The notes beneath the pieces are model-generated. The model saw only the letters and a list, made by a program, of their open reading frames with translations, searched no databases and was not told the DNA's origin. Positions 1 to 4,518 of a stretch of 10,032 bases of DNA are shown here, one piece after another. Position numbers and translations under genes: made by a program. The DNA comes from Rickettsiales bacterium (lineage in GTDB: Bacteria; Pseudomonadota; Alphaproteobacteria; Rickettsiales; JANQQO01). The stretch's first letter is position 1, and each line of letters opens with the position of its first letter. The stretch is taken from contig JANQQO010000131.1 of NCBI GenBank assembly GCA_028289305.1, forward strand, positions 1-10,032, in the 5' to 3' direction.

Positions 1-132
1 TATGGCAATGCGTGGGAGGAACAGTATGATTTGCCGGCACTGCCGAAACGCTTAGCGGAAGCAGAGGCGGCGTTTAAAGAGAGCGCTGTGATGCAGGAAT
101 ATTTCTTGAAAGTGTTGAGTGCTGAGTGCTGA
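1..132 (+). CDS. C-terminal fragment of a possible glutamine synthetase-family protein
   Basis: Frame 1 is open from the left edge to a TGA at 130-132, giving 43 residues of a protein whose start lies outside the window. The segment GNAWEEQYDLPALPKRLAEA resembles the late part of glutamine synthetase-like enzymes (GlnT/PuuA type), where a GNAY-like motif is followed by LPxLP and a helix such as xLxEAxxxFxxS. In that family roughly 30 or more further residues usually follow, but here the reading frame ends soon after QEYF, with the last residues (about VLSAEC) encoded by a heptanucleotide repeat. The gene may therefore be truncated or have a remodelled end. It converges on trpA, with only 3 nt between the two stop codons. 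An alternative is the linker helix of an ABC-F ATPase, which has a similar LPxxIxxLE pattern. Identity is uncertain because only the tail is visible. Confidence 0.35.
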   Translation, partial: YGNAWEEQYDLPALPKRLAEAEAAFKESAVMQEYFLKVLSAEC

Positions 133-146
133 GTACTATGTGCTTA
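112..146. repeat. Tandem heptanucleotide repeat, five units
   Basis: Five consecutive 7-base units read GTGTTGA, GTGCTGA, GTGCTGA, GTACTAT and GTGCTTA on the plus strand. The two central units are identical and the others differ from them at one to three positions. The array spans the 3' ends of two convergent genes: it encodes the last residues and TGA stop of the plus-strand gene, and the last three residues (LST) and TAG stop of trpA. Short degenerate heptad repeats of this kind are known in intergenic DNA of some bacteria, for example cyanobacteria. Whether this one is dispersed in this genome cannot be seen from the window. Confidence 0.75.
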
Positions 147-918
147 GGGCAGAGCGGAGAGAGCGGATGAAATCGAGCGCTTCGTCGGAACTTTGGTTTA
201 GTTTTTCGATCAGTGCCGAGCCGACGACCACACCATCCGCGAGGGAAGCAGCTTCGGCCGCTTGCTCTGGAGTTTTGATGCCGAAGCCAACAGCGATGGG
301 AAGATCGGTGGCGCTGCGCAAAGCGGTAATCGGTGAATCTAAGGCGCTTTTTTTAGCGGAGCTGGTGCCGGTGATGCCGGCGATGGAAATGTAATAGACA
401 AAGCCGGAGGCATTTTTGAGTGTTTGTTTGGCGCGCTCTGGTGTAGTGGTAGGCGCAACGAGCCTGATGAGTGCAAGGCCGGCGGGATCGGCAATATCGG
501 TGAATTCTTTCTCTTCCTCTGGGGGTAGATCAACAATAATAACGCCATCGACGCCGGCGGTGAGCGCATCTTTTACGAAGGCGTCTAGGCCGTAATGATA
601 GAAGGGGTTGTAATATCCCATGAGGATTATGGGGGTGCTGGGGTGTGTTTTGCGGAAAGCGGTGGCCATGGCGAGGGTGTTTTTAACACTAGCGCCGGCT
701 TCAAGAGCGCGATTGGCGGCAGCTTGGATGACGGGCCCATCGGCCATGGGGTCAGAGAACGGCACACCGAGCTCGATGATATCCGCGCCGGCTTCAGGCA
801 AGGCGTTTAAGAAAGCTTGTGAGGCGGCGGGATCAGGATCATACGCCATGGTGTAGGCAATGAGTGCCCCCCTGCCCTGTTCCTTACACGCGGAAAATGT
901 GTTGCTGATGCGGGACAT
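136..918 (-). CDS. trpA: Tryptophan synthase alpha subunit
   Basis: The cytoplasmic alpha subunit cleaves indole-3-glycerol phosphate to indole and glyceraldehyde 3-phosphate; indole is channelled to TrpB. The 260-residue length is normal for this TIM-barrel family. The catalytic residues align with the enteric enzyme without gaps: Glu49 in ELGVPFSDPMADGP and Asp60 in the same block. The loop GITGT lies near residue 180, and GYYNPFYHYG and FVYYIS match the alphaproteobacterial subtype. One oddity is Tyr26 in TMAYDPD, where the family usually has Gly before the conserved Asp-Pro. The ATG at 916-918 follows the trpB stop by 2 nt (TAATCATG), so translation is probably coupled; no Shine-Dalgarno sequence is obvious. 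The last three codons and the TAG stop fall in a heptanucleotide repeat. No terminator hairpin was found downstream within the window. Confidence 0.97.
   Translation of the reverse strand: MSRISNTFSACKEQGRGALIAYTMAYDPDPAASQAFLNALPEAGADIIELGVPFSDPMADGPVIQAAANRALEAGASVKNTLAMATAFRKTHPSTPIILMGYYNPFYHYGLDAFVKDALTAGVDGVIIVDLPPEEEKEFTDIADPAGLALIRLVAPTTTPERAKQTLKNASGFVYYISIAGITGTSSAKKSALDSPITALRSATDLPIAVGFGIKTPEQAAEAASLADGVVVGSALIEKLNQSSDEALDFIRSLRSALST
867..879 (-). repeat. G-rich oligomer copy 1, inside trpA
   Basis: The minus strand reads CAGGGCAGGGGGG. The same 13-mer occurs in aroA at 8163-8175 and its first 12 bases in trpB at 1322-1333. Here it encodes QGRG near the TrpA N-terminus, using the codons CAG GGC AGG GGG. 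Confidence 0.6.
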
Positions 919-920
919 GA

Positions 921-2123
921 TTACAGCGATTCTTTTAGATGTTCGGCGACGGTGAAGATGTCTTTATCGCCGCGGCCGCAGATATTGATGATGATGAGGT
1001 GGTCTTTGGGCTTGGTGGGGGCGTATTGGATGAGATGGGCGAGTGCATGGCTGGGCTCAAGTGCTGGAAGAATGCCTTCTAATTTAGCGCAGAGCTGGAA
1101 GGCATCAAGCGCTTCGGCATCGGTGGCGGAAGCGTAAGTGACGCGTGCGTTATCATGCAATAACGCATGTTCGGGGCCGATGCCGGGATAATCCAGGCCG
1201 GCGGAGATGGAATGTGTGGGTGCAATTTGCCCGTCATCGTCTTGGAGGATGTAGGTGCGGTTGCCATGGAGGATGCCGACCTCACCTTTATTAATAGAGG
1301 CGGCGGTTTTGTTGGTATCTACCCCCTGCCCTGCGGCTTCTACAGCGATCATCTCAACATCGTCATTTATGAAAGGGTGGAACAGACCGAGTGCGTTGGA
1401 GCCGCCGCCGATGCAGGCGATGAGCGTATCGGGCAGGCGATTTTCAGCTTTAAGGATTTGCTCTTTGGCTTCGCGGCCGATGACGGATTGGAAATCGCGT
1501 ACCATCATGGGGAATGGATGCGGGCCGGCGGCGGTGCCGATGAGGTAGTAAGTGTCATCCACATGCGCGACCCAATCGCGCAGCGCTTCGTTCATCGCAT
1601 CTTTTAAGGTGGCGCTGCCGGATTCGATGGGTTTGACCTCTGCGCCGAGGAGCTTCATGCGGAAGAGATTGGGCTTTTGGCGCTCAATATCGCGTGCACC
1701 CATATAGATGGTGCATTTGAGATCAAATAGAGCGCAGACGGTGGCGGTGGCGACACCGTGTTGCCCAGCACCGGTCTCAGCGATAATCCGGGTTTTGCCC
1801 ATACGTTTGGCGAGGAGAATCTGGCCAAGGCAGTGATTAATTTTATGGGCGCCAGTGTGATTGAGCTCATCCCGCTTGAAATAAATTTTGGCGCCACCGA
1901 GATGCTCGGTGAGGCGCTTGGCGTGATAGAGCGGGCTGGGGCGCCCGGCGTAATGGGTGAGCAGATCATCGAGCTCTTTCTGGAAGCTTGGATCATTGCG
2001 TGCTTCTGCATAGGCTTTTTCGACATCGAGGATGAGCGGCATCAGCGTTTCAGCCACGTAGCGCCCGCCATAGAGGCCGAAATGGCCGTTATCATCCGGA
2101 TAATTATGCTGCTTGGATGCCAT
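921..2123 (-). CDS. trpB: Tryptophan synthase beta subunit
   Basis: This PLP-dependent enzyme condenses indole with L-serine to give tryptophan and forms the alpha2beta2 complex with TrpA. The 400-residue product carries the family motifs in order: FGLYGGRYVAETLMPLI near the N-terminus, NHTGAHKIN with the PLP-binding Lys94, AETGAGQHGVA with the catalytic Glu116 (E. coli Glu109), the phosphate-binding CIGGGSNA at 237-244, SAGLDYPGIGPEHA at 307-320, EPSHALA at 356-362 and CGRGDKD at 382-388. The frame is open further upstream to 2258, but those extra codons lie inside trpF and look nothing like TrpB. The ATG at 2121-2123 gives the normal N-terminus (MASKQHNYPDDNG). It overlaps the end of trpF by 20 nt, implying translational coupling. 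His97 directly after HKIN replaces the more common Asn. trpA follows after 2 nt. Confidence 0.97.
   Translation of the reverse strand: MASKQHNYPDDNGHFGLYGGRYVAETLMPLILDVEKAYAEARNDPSFQKELDDLLTHYAGRPSPLYHAKRLTEHLGGAKIYFKRDELNHTGAHKINHCLGQILLAKRMGKTRIIAETGAGQHGVATATVCALFDLKCTIYMGARDIERQKPNLFRMKLLGAEVKPIESGSATLKDAMNEALRDWVAHVDDTYYLIGTAAGPHPFPMMVRDFQSVIGREAKEQILKAENRLPDTLIACIGGGSNALGLFHPFINDDVEMIAVEAAGQGVDTNKTAASINKGEVGILHGNRTYILQDDDGQIAPTHSISAGLDYPGIGPEHALLHDNARVTYASATDAEALDAFQLCAKLEGILPALEPSHALAHLIQYAPTKPKDHLIIINICGRGDKDIFTVAEHLKESL
1322..1333 (-). repeat. G-rich oligomer copy 2, inside trpB
   Basis: The minus strand reads CAGGGCAGGGGG, identical to the first 12 bases of the 13-mers in trpA and aroA. 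It is read in a different frame here and encodes AGQG within EAAGQGVD of TrpB, so the shared DNA is not explained by a shared peptide motif. Confidence 0.6.
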
Positions 2124-2769
2124 TATGCGTATCGATGGTAGAAGTAGCGTTAAGGAAGGCGGTGATGAGCGCGGGATCTTTGACGCCAGGGGTGCGTTCC
2201 AAGCTGGAGGAGGCATCAACCATGGCGGCACCACTGATACGCACCGCTTCGGCGACATTATTCGCGTTCAGGCCTCCAGACAGCATCCAGGGGAGAGAAA
2301 AATGGCGGCCCTTAAGCAACTGCCAGTCAAAAGCAAGGCCATTGCCACCGGGAAGCGTGCTGCTAGGCTCTTTGGCGTCAAAAAGCAGCATATCGGCAAT
2401 CGTTTCATACTCACCAGCGCGGGCAACATCATCGCTTTTTCTTACAGGAAGCGCTTTGATGATAGGAAGATTGGTATGTTGCTTGATTTCCTGCGTGCGC
2501 TCTGGGGATTCCTCCCCGTGGAGCTGGAGATAATCTGGGGTGAAGTGGGCGAGGATGGTGGTGAGATCTGCATCGCTAGGATCGACCATAACAGCCACTT
2601 TTTTGCATGTTTCTGGAGTGCCCATGAGCAGCGACTGCGCCTGTTCTGCTGTGAGGTTACGGGGCGATGGCGGAAAAAAGACCGCGCCTAAAAATGCGGC
2701 ACCGCCTTCTACCGCTGCATCGACCGCTTCAGGCGTGGTCAGCCCACAGATTTTTGCTTTAATGGTCAT
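2104..2769 (-). CDS. trpF: Phosphoribosylanthranilate isomerase
   Basis: TrpF catalyses the Amadori rearrangement of N-(5'-phosphoribosyl)anthranilate to CdRP, the step before indole-glycerol phosphate synthase in tryptophan synthesis. The 221-residue TIM-barrel protein has KICGLT with the catalytic base Cys8, VMVDPS at 61-65, LQLHGEE at 81-87, the general acid Asp131 in LLFDAKEP, the PGGNGLAFDW block at 140-149, and LSGGLNANNV at 163-172 for phosphate binding. VDASSSLERTPGVKD matches the usual VDVSSGVE...PGVKD with small changes. The ATG at 2767-2769 begins MTIKAKICGL, the expected N-terminus. No convincing Shine-Dalgarno sequence is visible. The 114-nt gap upstream, filled with repeats, is the largest in the cluster. 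The 3' end overlaps trpB by 20 nt. trpC is not adjacent, which is common in alphaproteobacteria, where the trp genes are split. Confidence 0.96.
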   Translation of the reverse strand: MTIKAKICGLTTPEAVDAAVEGGAAFLGAVFFPPSPRNLTAEQAQSLLMGTPETCKKVAVMVDPSDADLTTILAHFTPDYLQLHGEESPERTQEIKQHTNLPIIKALPVRKSDDVARAGEYETIADMLLFDAKEPSSTLPGGNGLAFDWQLLKGRHFSLPWMLSGGLNANNVAEAVRISGAAMVDASSSLERTPGVKDPALITAFLNATSTIDTHNGIQAA

Positions 2770-2775
2770 TTAACT

Positions 2776-2796
2776 AGGTGTTAGGTTTCAGGTTTT
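2776..2796. repeat. Short heptad run, three units
   Basis: Three consecutive 7-base units read AGGTGTT, AGGTTTC and AGGTTTT on the plus strand. They lie 6 nt from the trpF start codon, so the run forms the last part of the trpF leader. The period matches the array at 112-146 although the unit sequence differs. With only three imperfect units, chance cannot be excluded. Confidence 0.5.
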
Positions 2797-2809
2797 ATAC
2801 ACCCCCACC

Positions 2810-2848
2810 AGATTTGCTAAGCTCGCCTTCGGCTCACTAAACAAATCT
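2810..2848. repeat. Imperfect inverted repeat in the trpF leader
   Basis: AGATTTG at 2810-2816 pairs with CAAATCT at 2842-2848. The interior of about 25 nt contains a smaller hairpin, GCC-TTC-GGC, at 2825-2833, and some additional partial pairing. The whole unit can fold as an elongated cruciform or RNA hairpin. Its compact palindromic form resembles small REP-like or MITE-like intergenic elements, though no copy elsewhere can be checked here. It is not a typical intrinsic terminator because no T tract follows on the minus strand. Confidence 0.55.
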
Positions 2849-2850
2849 TG

Positions 2851-2873
2851 CCTCCCCCGCTGGGCAGGGGAGG
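2851..2873. repeat. GC-rich hairpin between lapA and trpF
   Basis: CCTCCCC at 2851-2857 pairs with GGGGAGG at 2867-2873 around a 9-nt loop. On the plus strand a T-rich stretch follows at 2877-2885, but no plus-strand gene precedes it, so a terminator role is doubtful. On the minus strand, downstream of lapA, the stem could slow RNA polymerase, but a U tract is absent. The right arm contains GGGCAGGGG, the core of the oligomer found in trpA, trpB and aroA, here on the opposite strand. Confidence 0.6.
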
Positions 2874-2883
2874 AGGTTTATTT

Positions 2884-3177
2884 TTAGTTAGCATCTTTTT
2901 GGGGTGGCTGCAAGGCGGCAAGCGCTTTTTTGGTGCGTTTGAGTTCGCGCTGTTGCGCATGATCATGCCGCCAATGGTGAAGGCGGGAAAAGACGGCGCT
3001 GCACCACATCACCAAGAAACCGAGCAGGAATCCAAAGAAAAAGACAAGAAAAAGCGGTAGCTCTAGCTGGTATGCGAGCGGAAAAAGTTGAACGGCAACG
3101 GGATCGCGATTACTGAGCGCGAAGGCAACGAGGATGACCCCTAAAAGAAAAAAGAGAAGTGAATGGAGTAATCTCAC
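2884..3177 (-). CDS. lapA: LapA-domain (DUF1049) inner-membrane protein
   Basis: This 97-residue protein matches the LapA/YciS family in form. A first hydrophobic segment at about residues 4-21 is followed by SNRDPVAVQLFP, where the family has a conserved (Q/N)N-x-x-x-V stretch. A second hydrophobic segment spans about 41-63, and a basic, probably coiled tail (HHWRHDHAQQRELKRTKK) completes it. In enterobacteria LapA works with LapB in controlling LpxC and lipopolysaccharide assembly; a partner gene is not present here and the function in alphaproteobacteria is less clear. The position directly after ihfB is conserved across many proteobacteria. The start is a GTG at 3175-3177. The in-frame triplet just upstream is TAA and the next Met is within the second membrane segment, so GTG is effectively forced. 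The gap to ihfB is 25 nt. Confidence 0.85.
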   Translation of the reverse strand: MRLLHSLLFFLLGVILVAFALSNRDPVAVQLFPLAYQLELPLFLVFFFGFLLGFLVMWCSAVFSRLHHWRHDHAQQRELKRTKKALAALQPPQKDAN

Positions 3178-3202
3178 TTAAGCGGATATTAGCGGGAGTT
3201 TT

Positions 3203-3532
3203 TTAATAATCGCCGCTATATACCTCATCATCGAAGCTGCTGTTTTCAAAGTTATCGCGATTAACGCGTTCTTTGAGCTCTTTACCGGCGCGGAAATAGA
3301 TCGAATGGCGCTCGTTTAAGTATACTGGCTCGTTGGTTTTGGGATTGCGTGCCATGCGCGCTTTACGCTTACGGGTAGAGAATGAACCAAAACCACGCAG
3401 CTCCACGCGATTTCCCTCTGCAAGGGCGCCGCCAATTTCTTCAATGACCGTTTCTACTAACGTATTGATATCTTTAAGATAAAGATTCTGGTGCTTTAAT
3501 GCTAAGCGTTTGATGAGTTCTGATTTAGTCAT
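3203..3532 (-). CDS. ihfB: Integration host factor subunit beta
   Basis: IHF beta pairs with IHF alpha to bind and sharply bend DNA in the nucleoid, acting in transcription, recombination and replication. The 109-residue protein starts MTKSELIKRLA, typical of the beta subunit, and carries VELRGFGSFS at 43-52, the DNA-binding arm with ARNPKT (the intercalating proline is Pro64), and FRAGKELKERVN at 80-91. The E. coli protein has 94 residues. Here an extra tail after Asn91, RDNFENSSFDDEVYSGDY, is markedly acidic. The position after rpsA, with sppA between them, supports ihfB rather than hup. A good Shine-Dalgarno sequence (AGGA at 3539-3542) precedes the ATG, unlike most neighbours, so this gene probably has independent strong initiation. 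The 55-nt gap upstream is AT-rich and could hold a promoter, but no convincing pair of boxes was seen. Confidence 0.94.
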   Translation of the reverse strand: MTKSELIKRLALKHQNLYLKDINTLVETVIEEIGGALAEGNRVELRGFGSFSTRKRKARMARNPKTNEPVYLNERHSIYFRAGKELKERVNRDNFENSSFDDEVYSGDY

Positions 3533-3538
3533 GTTAGT

Positions 3539-3542
3539 TCCT
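3539..3542 (-). promoter_or_regulatory. Ribosome-binding site of ihfB
   Basis: The minus strand reads AGGA, separated by 6 nt (ACTAAC) from the ATG at 3530-3532. This is a good Shine-Dalgarno spacing and confirms the chosen ihfB start. Confidence 0.75.
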
Positions 3543-3587
3543 ATTTACATTCACTATATTAACACATATCCCAAAGCCCGTAACGGA

Positions 3588-4511
3588 TCACTGCCCCATC
3601 ATAGCACCTTGCCAGATAGACAACAAGCCCTGAAGCGAAAAAGTTTTCTGCATCAGTAGATTATCCCCAACAATTGAGGAAAATAACTGCTCAAAATTGG
3701 CGGCATTTTTCTTAAGACTCACGTCTTTTACCCCGACGTTTTCAGCAATATTCTTGTTTTCTCTAAGCCAGGCGAGCGCTTCTTTTTCTCCCCCAATGGC
3801 ATCTATCAACTTATTTTCTAAAGCCTGCTGACCGGTATAAATCCGACCATCTGCCAATGCAAGTGCTTCTTCACGATTGAGCTTACGATTTTCAATAAGC
3901 ATGCCGAGGAAGGCATCATAAAAATCGTTAATCACGCTGCGAATGGAGGCTTCGATCTCTGGTGTGACAGGCTCAAAGGGGGATGGTACGCCTTTTAGCG
4001 GTGCGGTTCTCACGATCGTGACATCAACACCTACTTTTTTGGCTAATTCTGAGAATTGGGCGGCATAGAAAATCACGCCAATAGAGCCAGTGACGCTGCC
4101 TTGGCGCGCGAAGATTTGTTCTGTAGGCAGGGCGGTCATATAGGCTGCGGAGGTGCCCATGGTACCAATGACAGAAACGAGGGGTTTTTTAGCAGCAAGC
4201 TCCTTGAGTGTTTCATAGAGCTCTTCACCACCAACAACGGTGCCACCAGGGCTGTTAATGTGCAGGATGACGGCCTGTACGGCTTTATTTTCGGCAAGTT
4301 TGCGCAAGGTTTTTGCGCGGTATTCATCTTGTTCGATAATGCCTGAGACATTGATGCGCGCAATATACTTGCCGGGCGCTTCGATGGTCTGCGTTTGGAA
4401 CATGACCGCGAGTGCGGCAACAATGAGCGCCAGAATAGCAAGGCCACGCCAACGGTTTAGCTGGGTTTTCAGCTTAATACGATCCAATAGCGTGTCAGTT
4501 TCTACGGGCAT
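3588..4511 (-). CDS. sppA: Signal peptide peptidase SppA, short (36K) type
   Basis: This S49-family serine protease is membrane-anchored and degrades leftover signal peptides. The 307-residue length fits the single-domain type rather than the 618-residue E. coli form. The N-terminus (about 1-22) is charged, followed by one membrane segment at about 23-38 and then the protease domain. HINSPGGTVVGGEELY at 84-99 is the classic S49 block. The likely nucleophile is Ser121 in GTSAAYM. The likely general base is Lys173 in APLKGVPSPFEP, exactly 52 residues later, the same spacing as Ser147 and Lys199 of Bacillus subtilis SppA. GSVTGSIGVI at 138-147 is also conserved. The residues after Ser121 are Ala-Ala instead of the common Gly-Gly. 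The ATG at 4509-4511 lies 7 nt past the rpsA stop, suggesting co-transcription. No strong Shine-Dalgarno sequence is visible. Confidence 0.94.
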   Translation of the reverse strand: MPVETDTLLDRIKLKTQLNRWRGLAILALIVAALAVMFQTQTIEAPGKYIARINVSGIIEQDEYRAKTLRKLAENKAVQAVILHINSPGGTVVGGEELYETLKELAAKKPLVSVIGTMGTSAAYMTALPTEQIFARQGSVTGSIGVIFYAAQFSELAKKVGVDVTIVRTAPLKGVPSPFEPVTPEIEASIRSVINDFYDAFLGMLIENRKLNREEALALADGRIYTGQQALENKLIDAIGGEKEALAWLRENKNIAENVGVKDVSLKKNAANFEQLFSSIVGDNLLMQKTFSLQGLLSIWQGAMMGQ

Positions 4512-4518
4512 CTATAGA

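Noticed and set aside
1167..1607. A 146-codon plus-strand open frame antisense to trpB
   Set aside because: It is a complement-strand shadow of conserved TrpB motifs, with no ribosome-binding site or recognisable domain.
2124..2258. N-terminal extension of trpB to an upstream ATG
   Set aside because: The extra 45 codons lie inside trpF in another frame and give Pro/Ser-rich sequence unlike TrpB; the ATG at 2121-2123 yields the normal family N-terminus.
2113..2691. A 192-codon plus-strand open frame antisense to trpF
   Set aside because: It lies almost wholly over the well-supported trpF on the other strand, has no recognisable domain, and its length is explained by few stop triplets in the complement of this coding sequence.
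2770..2883. Promoter or trp attenuator for trpF
   Set aside because: A TATAAA-like box is present on the minus strand, but no -35 box at proper spacing and no Trp-rich leader peptide were found; evidence is too weak to call.
2851..2885. Intrinsic terminator reading on the plus strand (GC stem followed by T-rich tract)
   Set aside because: No plus-strand gene precedes it, and on the minus strand, where the genes are, the stem is not followed by a U tract.
3543..3587. Promoter for ihfB in the gap after sppA
   Set aside because: The stretch is AT-rich with a TAATAT hexamer, but the best -35 candidate matches poorly, so no promoter is called.
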